19,137 nt of DNA from JBGPYM01 sp041493205 (GTDB lineage: Bacteria; Bacteroidota; Ignavibacteria; UBA10030; UBA6906): NCBI GenBank assembly GCA_041493205.1, contig JBGPYM010000028.1:1-19137 (forward strand), read 5' to 3'. Position numbers and translations under genes: made by a program. A model generated the notes under the pieces. The model was not told the DNA's origin and made no database searches. It worked only from the letters and a program-made list of their open reading frames with translations. Below are positions 8,494-16,341 of this stretch, one piece after another. Position 1 is the stretch's first letter, and each line of letters begins with the position of its first letter.

Positions 8494-9183
8494 ATGCTCC
8501 GTCCGAAGAAGAAACTCTCAAAGCGAGAAATAAAGGAAGACGCGCTGATCACCTCCTACGTGAAGGCAACAACGTTTTACGAAGAGCACAAGAAGAACAT
8601 CAGCATCGGCATCACGGTCCTGGTGGTTGCGGTGTTTGTCGTCGTGGTGTACATGAAAAACCGGGCGGACAACAATGCAAAGGCCCTGACGCAGCTCGGC
8701 ACCATCTTCCAGATGTACGACGCGGGTCAGTATCAGGCCGCGATCGACGGAGTCCCCGAAAAGAACATCCCGGGGCTGAAGTCAATCGTCGAGAATTACG
8801 GGAACTCCCGGGCGGGGGACCTTGCGCGGTTTTATCTGGCCAACGCATATTTCAACGCCGGGCACTTTGACGAGGCGCTGACCAATTTCGAAGACTGCAG
8901 TCCCCCGGGCGAGCTTCTCGAAGTGTCGCGCCTTGCGGGCATCGCGGCCTGCTATGAAGCGAAGGGCGACCACCGGAAAGCGGCGGAAGCGTTCGAAAAG
9001 GCCGCAACGAAGCACGGCAAGGACGTGAATGCCGCGGAGAATCTGAACAACGCCGCCCGGAACTACGGACAGGCGGGTGAGAAGGAGAAGGCGATCGAGC
9101 TCTACAAGCGCATCAAGAAGAACTACCCCACGACGACCTTTGCGCGGGAGGCTGACCGTTTTATCACCCAGCTGACGGTGTGA
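8494..9183 (+). CDS. Membrane-anchored TPR protein (YfgM-like)
   Basis: A 229-residue protein with a basic N terminus (RPKKKLSKREIKED), one transmembrane segment at about 36-54, and a C-terminal part made of tetratricopeptide-type helical hairpins (about 100-225; for instance FYLANAYFNAGHFDEALTNF and NAARNYGQAGEKEKAIELYKRI). The topology matches YfgM-like proteins, which sit in the inner membrane with TPRs outside and assist the Sec translocon and periplasmic chaperones. Sequence similarity to YfgM itself is not proven here, and many Bacteroidota carry comparable proteins without known function. An AAAGGG stretch lies 4 bases before the ATG. The gene follows the tRNA by 50 bases and may share its promoter. 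Confidence 0.8.
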   Translation: MLRPKKKLSKREIKEDALITSYVKATTFYEEHKKNISIGITVLVVAVFVVVVYMKNRADNNAKALTQLGTIFQMYDAGQYQAAIDGVPEKNIPGLKSIVENYGNSRAGDLARFYLANAYFNAGHFDEALTNFEDCSPPGELLEVSRLAGIAACYEAKGDHRKAAEAFEKAATKHGKDVNAAENLNNAARNYGQAGEKEKAIELYKRIKKNYPTTTFAREADRFITQLTV

Positions 9184-9190
9184 CCAGCGC

Positions 9191-9211
9191 GCGACGGCTG
9201 TTGCCCGTCGC
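9191..9211 (+). terminator. Hairpin after the TPR gene, possible weak terminator
   Basis: GCGACGG at 9191-9197 and CCGTCGC at 9205-9211 pair perfectly over 7 bases around a 7-base loop, starting 8 bases after the TPR stop. No T-run follows, so it is not a standard intrinsic terminator. It could be an attenuator, an mRNA-end stabiliser, or chance in GC-rich DNA. Confidence 0.3.
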
Positions 9212-9254
9212 AGCACACGCACCGCAGGACCCAACCGTTCCGTAGCAGGAGTTC

Positions 9255-10604
9255 ATGGGATACCTCCCGGACAAACCGCTGACCCGCACCGTGCTGAGAA
9301 TGTCGACTCCGGCGGTGGCGGGCCTCTCATCCCAGATGGTCGTCTCGGTCATCGACACCGCAATGGTCGGGCGCCTTGAAAACACGACGGTCGTCCTCGC
9401 AGCGATGGGGCTCGGCTTGCTTGCCACCTGGGCGGTCACAAGCGTGTTCTCCAGTCTGGCAACGGGCACACAGGTGCTGGTCTCGCGCCGCTTCGGCGAG
9501 CATGAATACACGGCGGCCGGCGCCGTGCTTTTCAATTCCCTCGTTCTCGCGCTCCTTCTCGGTTTCGCCTTCGGCGGTCCCGGCTACCATTTTTCCCACA
9601 CCATCATCGATTTCTTTTCGAAGGATCCTGCCGTTGCCGCGGCGGGGGTGGGATATATGCAGTGGCGCTTCGTCGGATTGGTCTTCTTCCTGCCGCTGGT
9701 AGCATTCCGTGGATTTTTTAACGGCATCGGGCATACGAAGGTGTTCATGTATTCCGCGATCATTGTGAACATTTCAAGCATCCTGTTCGACTACATGTTC
9801 ATTTTCGGCAAGCTCGGGGCGCCGTCGCTGGGCCTGACGGGAGCCGGCGTGGCCTCCGCGTTGAGCAATGCTGTCGGGCTCGTCTACTTTGTGAGTGCAA
9901 CTTTTCTCCCTTCGTATCGAAAAAGATACAGGTACTACACCCGCGTGCGCGTGCACAAGGACGTTATCGCCCAGATTTTCAGGATTTCGACACCGGTGTC
10001 GTTTCAGAACATCCTGATCCTGCTCGGTTTTCTCGTCTTTGTCGCCATCACGGGAATGATAGGCACGACCCAACAGGCCGCGACCCAGGTCGTGTTTACC
10101 GCGCTGTTCATGTCGTTCCTCCCGTGCTTCGGGTTCGGGCTGGGGGCGCAGACCCTGGTCGGGCAAACCCTGGGCACGGGAAACAAACATCTCGCCAAGC
10201 GCTACGGCATGGAGGCAGCCCGCCTTGCCACCTATTTTACCATTGTCGTCGGGGCGGTGTTCATCCTCCTGCCGGACGCGGTGATTATTCTCATCACGAC
10301 GAACAGGGAGGTGACGGAGGTCGCACGGCCCATCCTCCGGATTGCGGGTGCCGCCCAGGTCTTTTACGCGTCCGGCATCGTGCTCGCGCATGCGCTGCAG
10401 GCCGCGGGCGCAACCGTGTACGTGATGTTCATCGAGGTCCTCACCCACTGGGTCATTTTCCTTCCCGCCTCGTATCTGCTCGGCGTTTCCCTGGGGTGGG
10501 GCGTGACGGGTGCCTGGCTTGCGCTCCCGGTCTATATCGTCTCCTACTCGCTCCTGATCTACAGAAAATACAGGAGCGATTCATGGCTTTCGATCACGGT
10601 CTGA
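9255..10604 (+). CDS. MATE-family efflux transporter
   Basis: A 449-residue inner-membrane protein with about 12 hydrophobic segments in two MatE halves. MATE proteins export cationic drugs, dyes or metabolites using a Na+ or H+ gradient. Signatures include the N-terminal STPAVAGLSSQMVVSVIDTA segment with AMVGRLE, the SALSNAVGLVYF region at the end of the first half, and GLGAQTLVGQTLGTGN in the second half, all typical of the family. AGGAG lies 3 bases before the ATG, a short but usable spacing. The substrate is unknown. The next gene starts 21 bases after the stop, so this transporter may be transcribed with the signalling module downstream. Confidence 0.94.
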   Translation: MGYLPDKPLTRTVLRMSTPAVAGLSSQMVVSVIDTAMVGRLENTTVVLAAMGLGLLATWAVTSVFSSLATGTQVLVSRRFGEHEYTAAGAVLFNSLVLALLLGFAFGGPGYHFSHTIIDFFSKDPAVAAAGVGYMQWRFVGLVFFLPLVAFRGFFNGIGHTKVFMYSAIIVNISSILFDYMFIFGKLGAPSLGLTGAGVASALSNAVGLVYFVSATFLPSYRKRYRYYTRVRVHKDVIAQIFRISTPVSFQNILILLGFLVFVAITGMIGTTQQAATQVVFTALFMSFLPCFGFGLGAQTLVGQTLGTGNKHLAKRYGMEAARLATYFTIVVGAVFILLPDAVIILITTNREVTEVARPILRIAGAAQVFYASGIVLAHALQAAGATVYVMFIEVLTHWVIFLPASYLLGVSLGWGVTGAWLALPVYIVSYSLLIYRKYRSDSWLSITV

Positions 10605-10625
10605 ACGAAGTGTGCTGACGCCGGC

Positions 10626-12755
10626 ATGAAACTGCGCAGACTATTCTATCTCAGCAGTGCGTTTTTCCTGGTGCTCGTCAAATTCACCATCGACGTCATC
10701 GGGAAGAATGTCGAGCTCGAAATGGGCGGGCTGAGCCTCGTCCGCGAGCTGGTGGTCATCGCTGCGTTCGGCCTGCTCTATGTGGTGATCGACGCTGCCG
10801 CTTCCCGGCGCGAAAGCACCCCCGTGCGAAAGCTCGGGTTCATCCTGATCCTGCTGGTCATCGTCAGCCTCGCGGGTTTGCTGACCACGCTGCTGGGCGT
10901 CGCCGGTTTTGATGCGAAGAATCTCTCGCTCGTTCCGCTCGATTACCCGACCGTCTTCATCGGCTCCCTGATCGCCCTGGCGCTGGGGATCGTTGCCCTC
11001 GTCGTGTTCCGCCTGTTCCGGGATCTCATCCTCATCAACCGGCGCCCGGCGGGACGGCGGAATTATTACCTGTTCACGGGCCTGGTGCTGGCGACAGCCC
11101 TCTCGACGATCCTGCTGCGTCCCCTGGATGCGGCGCTCATCCCCGGCATCCTGTTCGGACTGGCAATGGTGTTTGCCGTCGTGAACTCCTTCCGCCTCCC
11201 GTGGATCATTTACCTCACGAAGCGGGAAAAGGTGTTCACCCTGGTGTACGGCTTCTTCCTGTTCATCGGATTTGTCCTGATCGACGTGATGCTGGCCGGG
11301 AATTCGTTCGTCAACCGTGCGCTGCTCTACTACTCGCATCCGCTTCGTGAATTTGTCATGCTGGTCTCCGTTTTTGCCACCCTCTACGCCGGGATGGCGT
11401 TTGTCAGCACGCTCTTCCATCTCCCGACGGCGGAAGCGTTCGACCGGAAACGGTCGGAGGTCTCCTCCCTGCACACGCTGTCAAAGCTTGTCACGCAGGT
11501 CTTCGACTTCAATGAGCTCGTAGACACCGTGACGTCGATGACCCTGCAGGTGGTGGAAGCGTCGCGCTGCTGGCTGGAGATCATCCATGTTGCGGGCGAA
11601 GGGGGAGCGCCGGGACTCCCGGAGGGCGCCATGGGATACCGGGTGCAGGTGGCAGGCATGAAAAGCATCACGCAGGAGGAAATCGACCTCCTGGTCTCAC
11701 CGGAGGGTCCCGGCATCCGCGAGGCGGTCATGAAGGAACGCAAGGCCATCGTTGTCGATGACCTCGCAAAGGATCCCCGGTTCCCGGAGCTGAAAAAGCA
11801 GACCGCCCTCGCAGGATCGCTGGTCGTCGTCCCCCTGATATCCCACACGGGCCTCTCGGGTATCCTGTACGCGACAAAGAAGGATACTTTCGGGTTCGTC
11901 AAGGACGATGTGGATGTGATCTCCGCCTTTGCGGACCAGGCGACGGTGGCGATAGAAAACTCCCGCCTGATCCGCGAGTCGATCGAACGCGAACGACTCT
12001 TCCGCGAAATGCTGGTGGCCCAGGAGATGCAGAAGAAGCTCCTGCCGCAGTTTCTCCCGAGCATCCCCTCACTCGAGATCGATGCGGTCTCGACCCCCGC
12101 GTTCGAGGTGGGGGGGGATTACTACGACTTCATGGATTTCGGCGACGGGAGGCTCGGCATCGTGGTGGGCGACGTCTCCGGCAAAGGGGTCTCTGCGGCG
12201 TTTTATATGTCGGAGATGAAGGGGATCTTTCAGGCCCTCGGACGCATGTACGTTTCGCCGAAGGAATTCCTTACCCGTGCCAATGAAGCCCTGGCGAGTT
12301 CTATTGACAAACATTCCTTTGTTAGCTTACTTTATGCCATCATCGACGCCCGGTCCGGGACGCTCACCATCGCGCGGGCGGGTCACTGCCCCCTTCTCCA
12401 TGTGAGCGGCACAACGGCGGCCTATGTGCGCCCGGGCGGCCTGGGCATGGGGCTGAGCCGGGGCGCGAAATTCGACGGGGCGATCGAGGAGGAAACCATA
12501 CGGCTGAAACCCGACGACGTCTGCATCATGTACACCGACGGTGTGACCGAAGCCCGTAAAGGGGACGACGAGTTCGGCTACGAACGGCTGATGGCGACGG
12601 CCAGCGAGGCGCGCATGAACAGCGCGTCGGCGATCAAAACCGCGATTCTCGATACGATCAAGACGTTCACCGAACACCGGGCAAACGACGACGACCTCAC
12701 CATCGTCGTTCTCAAATGGCGAGGACCTGAACAGCGCGGCGAACGCGCGCAGTGA
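10626..12755 (+). CDS. Membrane-bound GAF-PP2C phosphatase (RsbU/SpoIIE type)
   Basis: A 709-residue signalling phosphatase. The N-terminal 265 residues hold about eight hydrophobic segments (roughly 5-24, 37-57, 69-92, 105-130, 147-165, 170-190, 205-225, 240-262) and match no sensor domain I recognise. Residues about 290-445 form a GAF domain, then a helical linker leads to a PP2C/SpoIIE domain (about 470-700). Metal-binding motifs are intact: GGDYYD with D498, GDVSGKG with D516, YTDGVTEA with D638, and NDDDLT at 687-692. By analogy with RsbU and SpoIIE it should dephosphorylate the serine of the STAS protein encoded 19 bases downstream. A 40-base AT-rich patch near 12300 contains a promoter-like sequence. 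Confidence 0.92.
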   Translation: MKLRRLFYLSSAFFLVLVKFTIDVIGKNVELEMGGLSLVRELVVIAAFGLLYVVIDAAASRRESTPVRKLGFILILLVIVSLAGLLTTLLGVAGFDAKNLSLVPLDYPTVFIGSLIALALGIVALVVFRLFRDLILINRRPAGRRNYYLFTGLVLATALSTILLRPLDAALIPGILFGLAMVFAVVNSFRLPWIIYLTKREKVFTLVYGFFLFIGFVLIDVMLAGNSFVNRALLYYSHPLREFVMLVSVFATLYAGMAFVSTLFHLPTAEAFDRKRSEVSSLHTLSKLVTQVFDFNELVDTVTSMTLQVVEASRCWLEIIHVAGEGGAPGLPEGAMGYRVQVAGMKSITQEEIDLLVSPEGPGIREAVMKERKAIVVDDLAKDPRFPELKKQTALAGSLVVVPLISHTGLSGILYATKKDTFGFVKDDVDVISAFADQATVAIENSRLIRESIERERLFREMLVAQEMQKKLLPQFLPSIPSLEIDAVSTPAFEVGGDYYDFMDFGDGRLGIVVGDVSGKGVSAAFYMSEMKGIFQALGRMYVSPKEFLTRANEALASSIDKHSFVSLLYAIIDARSGTLTIARAGHCPLLHVSGTTAAYVRPGGLGMGLSRGAKFDGAIEEETIRLKPDDVCIMYTDGVTEARKGDDEFGYERLMATASEARMNSASAIKTAILDTIKTFTEHRANDDDLTIVVLKWRGPEQRGERAQ
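12304..12333 (+). promoter_or_regulatory. Possible intragenic promoter inside the first phosphatase gene
   Basis: TTGACA at 12304-12309, a perfect -35 consensus, is followed after 18 bases by TACTTT at 12328-12333, which fits a Bacteroidota-type TAnnTT box. It sits in a strongly AT-rich patch: 13 G/C in the 40 bases 12301-12340. It lies about 440 bases upstream of the STAS gene and could drive the last three genes of the module separately. The patch also encodes conserved residues, so chance is possible. Confidence 0.25.
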
Positions 12756-12759
12756 AACT

Positions 12760-12766
12760 GGAGGAG
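12760..12766 (+). promoter_or_regulatory. Strong Shine-Dalgarno before the STAS gene
   Basis: GGAGGAG ends 8 bases before the ATG at 12775, the best ribosome-binding site seen in the window. Neighbouring signalling genes lack comparable sites, so the STAS protein may be made in excess of its kinase, as partner switching would require. Confidence 0.65.
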
Positions 12767-12774
12767 CAATCCGC

Positions 12775-13131
12775 ATGAGTGATTTCAAAATCGCACACCG
12801 CGAACAGAGCAGCGTCAATGTCCTGGAACTCAAGGGCTACCTCGACGCGCATACAGCGCCGAAGCTGGAAGAGGCATTCCAGAACCTGCTCAAAACCCAG
12901 CGGTTCAAAATCGTGGTCAACTGCAAGGAGCTCTCCTATATCAGCAGCGCCGGCCTGGGCGTCTTCATGGCGTTTATCGAGGACGTGCGGAACAACAAGG
13001 GGGACATCAAGCTGACGAACATGACCCCCAAGGTGTACAACGTGTTCGACCTGCTCGGCTTCCCCCTGCTGTACGAGATCTTCAAGGAAGAGCAGGAAGC
13101 CATTACCCGCTTCTTTGAGAAATCGAAGTAG
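12775..13131 (+). CDS. STAS-domain anti-sigma factor antagonist (RsbV/SpoIIAA type)
   Basis: A 118-residue single STAS domain. It has the N-terminal strand with LELKGYLDAHTAPKL, the central NCKELSYISSAGLGVFMAF motif, and the C-terminal LLGF-LYEIF segment of the family. Ser58 aligns with the serine that SpoIIAA and RsbV have phosphorylated by their cognate kinase; the following residue is Ala59 where those proteins have Ser or Thr, a common variant. In the family, the unphosphorylated form binds the anti-sigma kinase and frees its partner, and a PP2C phosphatase restores this form. The kinase gene follows after 3 bases and phosphatase genes lie on both sides, which fits this role. Confidence 0.95.
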   Translation: MSDFKIAHREQSSVNVLELKGYLDAHTAPKLEEAFQNLLKTQRFKIVVNCKELSYISSAGLGVFMAFIEDVRNNKGDIKLTNMTPKVYNVFDLLGFPLLYEIFKEEQEAITRFFEKSK

Positions 13132-13134
13132 CGC

Positions 13135-13554
13135 GTGAAGACTGACACGATACAAATCGAGAGCCGCACCGAGCGACTGATCGCCGTGCGGGAGTTCGTC
13201 TCGGACGCCGCGCGCGCATTCGGATTCACGGACGAGGACGTGAGCAAGATCGCGCTTGCGGTGGATGAAGCATGTACCAACGTGATCAAGCACGCGTACC
13301 GGTTCGATCCCACGAAAACGATTCACGTCATTATCCGGACCGACAACGGCAGTTTCCAGATTGCCATCCGCGACACCGGGACGCAGTTCAATCCGTCGCA
13401 GGTCCACCCTCCCGATATGAAAGAGTACCTGTCCCATTACCGGCGGGGCGGCCTGGGTGTCTACCTCATGAAGTCCCTGATGGACAAGGTCGAGTATGAT
13501 ATTGCCCCCGGAAAGATGAATGAGGTTCGACTGACGAAGTTCCTCTCGCGCTGA
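13135..13554 (+). CDS. RsbW-like serine kinase/anti-sigma factor (HATPase_c_2)
   Basis: A 139-residue GHKL-type ATP-binding protein. The N-box is ALAVDEACTNVIKHAY with Glu45 and Asn49, the G1 box is RDTG with Asp80-Gly82, and the G2 region is GGLGVYLMKSLMD (105-117). Proteins of this kind phosphorylate a STAS partner and, when the partner is phosphorylated, bind and silence a sigma factor or another target. The start is GTG at 13135, 3 bases after the STAS stop; no other start codon fits. No sigma factor gene is adjacent, so the output target is unknown; some members instead regulate adenylate cyclases, cyclic-di-GMP enzymes or other effectors. Confidence 0.93.
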   Translation: MKTDTIQIESRTERLIAVREFVSDAARAFGFTDEDVSKIALAVDEACTNVIKHAYRFDPTKTIHVIIRTDNGSFQIAIRDTGTQFNPSQVHPPDMKEYLSHYRRGGLGVYLMKSLMDKVEYDIAPGKMNEVRLTKFLSR

Positions 13555-13565
13555 ATCACCCTACC

Positions 13566-15317
13566 ATGCCCCGATCCCGCTCGCGCACTCCCGCCACGGC
13601 AGGCGAAGAGTCGTACGAAAGCCACTTCGAACACGCGGCGCTGTTCGAATTCAGCAAGGTCATTAATTCCTCCCTCCAGCTCGACTTCATCCTCAGCCAC
13701 ATCCTTCTGACCATCATGGGAAAAATCCTTTCTCCCGGAGGGATGGCCGTCCTTACCGATGGGGAAGGGAAGTATGCGGTGGCGATGGTCAAGGGCTTCC
13801 CGGCATCGCTCGCCGGAACCGCGCTCCCGGTGACGTCGGTACCGAAGTCGGCGTTCGATGTGGCATCGATCGATGCGCGCAGACACCCGTGGGTGAAAAT
13901 CCTGAAAGAAGCGGGCGTCGCGTTCATTCTCCCGCTGGTGATCGCGGAGAGATCGATCGGATTCCTGGGGTTTGGCGGCCGGTTCGCAAAACGGAAACTC
14001 CGGTCGCGGGAGGTGACCTATCTCCGCTCCCTGGCAAACATCTCCGCCACTGCCATCGAGAAATCGAATACCATCGAGGAGCTCCAGCGGGTCAACCGGA
14101 AGTTGGACAGGAAGATCCAGGAACTGAATACGCTGTTCGACCTGGGAAAGGAGTTCAGCGCTCTCCTCGATCCCGAGAAGCTGATCCGTCTTCTCGTGTT
14201 TTCGCTCCTGGGACAGATCGGCGTGAACCGGTACCTTGTCTGCATGAGGGAAGGCCTGGACATGAAGGTCATCGCCTCCCGGATTCCCGGCCAGCCCCCG
14301 CAAAGCGAACTGCTCGCGCTCCTGGCGAAGATCAAGGCGCCGCTCCTGGTGTCTGACCTCATCGTGCGGGGAACCGTCGATACGCGTGTGGCACTGGAAG
14401 CCCTCCAGATGAGGGTCATCGTCCCGATTCAGTTGCAGGGTGAAACGAAAGGGCTCATCCTGGTGGGCGATAAACTGAGCAAGGAGCCGTTCAGTCCGGC
14501 CGACCTCGAGTTCCTCTCGTCACTGGGCAACCTTGCGGTCATCTCGCTGGAAAACGCCCGGCTGTTCAAGGAGGCAATCGAAAAACAGAAGCTCGAAGAT
14601 GAGCTCCTGATTGCCCGCGAGATTCAAAAGGGGCTCCTCCCGAGCGTCCTCCCCGTGATCAGCGGCTTTCAGATCAGTGCCGCCAACATCTCATCGAAGC
14701 AGGTCGGCGGGGATTACTACGACGTGCTCACCCTGACGGAAGGCGGATACATCATCGCGATCGGGGACGTCTCCGGCAAAGGGACGCCCGCTGCGCTCCT
14801 GATGGCGAACCTCCAGGCCACGATCCGGGCGCTGGTCCCGTTCAACCTCGGACTGGGTGAGCTGACCGGGCGTGTGAACGACCTGATGTGCGAGAATACC
14901 GGCGGGAATAAGTTCGTGACGTTCTTCTGGGGGGCGTTGAACCCGGCGAAGCGTTCCCTCCGCTATGTGAATGCGGGTCATAATTATCCGTACCTGCTCC
15001 ACGCCGACGGGACCTTCGACCGCCTCGACAGGGGAGGGATGATCCTCGGGATCCTCAAAACCACGAGCCCGTACGAGGAAGCAACGGTGGTCTTCCGCCC
15101 GGGAGACGCCCTGATTCTGTTCACCGACGGCGTCAGCGAGGCGATGAGCCGCGTCCAGGAGGAATATGGGGAGGAGCGGCTGGAAGTGATCCTTCGTGCG
15201 ACCCTCGGCCGCCCGGCGCAGGAAATCCTTGATGCGGTCCATCAGGACGTCCTGGTCCATACCCAGGGCGCCCCCCAGTCCGATGACATCACGATGATGA
15301 TCCTGACGGCCGTCTAG
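13566..15317 (+). CDS. Soluble double-GAF PP2C phosphatase (RsbU type)
   Basis: A 583-residue protein without membrane segments. Two GAF-like domains (about 25-165 and 195-345) are joined by a charged coiled-coil-like linker (about 168-195) and followed by a helical signalling segment and a PP2C/SpoIIE domain (about 370-583). The metal motifs are intact: GGDYYD with D383, GDVSGKG with D401, TDGVSEA with D521, and SDDIT with D573-D574. It should act on the same STAS protein as the membrane phosphatase, with a cytosolic ligand or redox signal read by the GAF pair; no haem or metal-binding signature was recognised in them. It starts 11 bases after the kinase gene and has no visible Shine-Dalgarno sequence. 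Confidence 0.93.
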   Translation: MPRSRSRTPATAGEESYESHFEHAALFEFSKVINSSLQLDFILSHILLTIMGKILSPGGMAVLTDGEGKYAVAMVKGFPASLAGTALPVTSVPKSAFDVASIDARRHPWVKILKEAGVAFILPLVIAERSIGFLGFGGRFAKRKLRSREVTYLRSLANISATAIEKSNTIEELQRVNRKLDRKIQELNTLFDLGKEFSALLDPEKLIRLLVFSLLGQIGVNRYLVCMREGLDMKVIASRIPGQPPQSELLALLAKIKAPLLVSDLIVRGTVDTRVALEALQMRVIVPIQLQGETKGLILVGDKLSKEPFSPADLEFLSSLGNLAVISLENARLFKEAIEKQKLEDELLIAREIQKGLLPSVLPVISGFQISAANISSKQVGGDYYDVLTLTEGGYIIAIGDVSGKGTPAALLMANLQATIRALVPFNLGLGELTGRVNDLMCENTGGNKFVTFFWGALNPAKRSLRYVNAGHNYPYLLHADGTFDRLDRGGMILGILKTTSPYEEATVVFRPGDALILFTDGVSEAMSRVQEEYGEERLEVILRATLGRPAQEILDAVHQDVLVHTQGAPQSDDITMMILTAV

Positions 15318-15337
15318 TCTCCTTCCGCCCGGTTCTC

Positions 15338-15366
15338 TTGCATTCCTTCCCGGATCTTTCTAAATT
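15338..15366 (+). promoter_or_regulatory. Promoter-like element before the tyrosine recombinase
   Basis: TTGCAT at 15338-15343 and TAAATT at 15361-15366 are separated by 17 bases, matching the form before the tRNA. The second box ends 17 bases before the ATG, so the 5' leader would be only about 10 bases, with no Shine-Dalgarno sequence. Confidence 0.5.
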
Positions 15367-15383
15367 CTGTTATTGCATCCCCC

Positions 15384-16304
15384 ATGGCCCGCAGCGACAA
15401 TACACGCCGAACCCTTTCTCCCGCATCCCTCGCCCGGCATTACGAAGGATTCCTGAGAAGCCTCAGGCAGAAACGCCCTGAAACGCGGGGCACGTACGCG
15501 CGCGCTCTGCATGAATATCTCCGGTGGACGGGGAAGGAAAAGGAGTGTTCCCTGACGACGCGGGACGTGGAACGGTACAAGCGGCACCTGACGGGGGGAA
15601 AAAAGCTCTCCCCGGTCTCCGTCTCCACCTACCTGACCGCCCTCCGCCGTTTCTGCGCCTACCTGGTGCGCGTCCGCGTCATCGCGGAAAACCCCGCCCT
15701 GTCAGTCGGCGGCAACAGCAGGCCCCGCGTCCACTCCCGGGGAACACTCACGGCTGCCGACGTCGAATCACTTCTTAACTGCGTCGACAGGAACGGTGAG
15801 CGCGGCCTCAGGGACTATGCGTTCCTCAAGCTCATGGTCGGGTGCGCGCTGTCGGAGATCGAGATCGTTCGCGCCGACGTGGGCGATATTGTCGTCGGCA
15901 ACGGCGCCGTCAGTCTTCGCGTGCAGGGGAAAGGGCGTGTGCGGAAGGATCAGACGGTCGCCCTCCCGCCCGATGTCCGGCGCGCGGTGGAGGACTACCT
16001 CTCCGTCCGCGGACTCCCCGAACACCGGGACCCCCTTTTCACAAGTGCCGGAAACCGGACCCGCGGGCAGCGAATGACCACGCGGGGCGTGCGCGACCGC
16101 GTCAACATGTATCTCGGGATTTCCGGCGTGAAAGGAGGCGACGGCCGCCCCGTCACTCCGTATTCCCTGCGTCACACCGCCGCCTCTTTGATGGCCCTTG
16201 CGGGTGCGAGCGCAGAAGAGATCCGGGAACGGCTGCGGCTCGGCAGCGTTGCCACGGCGATGCTCTATGTCACTCCCGGGCAGAAATCATCACAGGGCGC
16301 CTGA
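15384..16304 (+). CDS. Tyrosine recombinase, XerC/D-like, with altered catalytic residues
   Basis: A 306-residue protein with an N-terminal SAM-like core-binding domain (about 17-95) and a catalytic domain (about 121-300) of the phage-integrase family. Conserved positions kept are Lys183 (GKG loop), Arg263 (SLRHTAAS) and the nucleophile Tyr295 (MLYVTP). Three others are replaced: the first arginine of the GLRxSE motif is Ala155, the His of HxxR is Tyr260, and the His/Trp nine residues before the tyrosine is Leu286. XerC/D resolves chromosome dimers at dif, but this protein may be a weak or inactive relative, or may use nearby residues such as Arg163, as IntDOT-type enzymes do without the first arginine. 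The frame is intact, the length is normal, and no att-like repeats were seen beside it. Confidence 0.85.
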   Translation: MARSDNTRRTLSPASLARHYEGFLRSLRQKRPETRGTYARALHEYLRWTGKEKECSLTTRDVERYKRHLTGGKKLSPVSVSTYLTALRRFCAYLVRVRVIAENPALSVGGNSRPRVHSRGTLTAADVESLLNCVDRNGERGLRDYAFLKLMVGCALSEIEIVRADVGDIVVGNGAVSLRVQGKGRVRKDQTVALPPDVRRAVEDYLSVRGLPEHRDPLFTSAGNRTRGQRMTTRGVRDRVNMYLGISGVKGGDGRPVTPYSLRHTAASLMALAGASAEEIRERLRLGSVATAMLYVTPGQKSSQGA

Positions 16305-16341
16305 GCGCGCTCCGCACGGCAGAACCACGAATCGGAATCCC

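Noticed and set aside
12940..12960. Possible loss of the phosphorylated serine in the STAS protein (Ala59)
   Set aside because: Counting against SpoIIAA shows that the phosphorylated residue aligns with Ser58, which is present; Ala59 matches the neighbouring Ser/Thr.
15384..16304. Recombinase as the integrase of a mobile element
   Set aside because: It sits between signalling genes and leuS with no cargo, no second recombination gene, no direct repeats noticed, and composition like its neighbours.
16198..16341. A longer leuS start inside the recombinase gene
   Set aside because: It would add 48 Arg-rich residues absent from the family and overlap 107 bases of the recombinase gene; the family N terminus begins at 16342.
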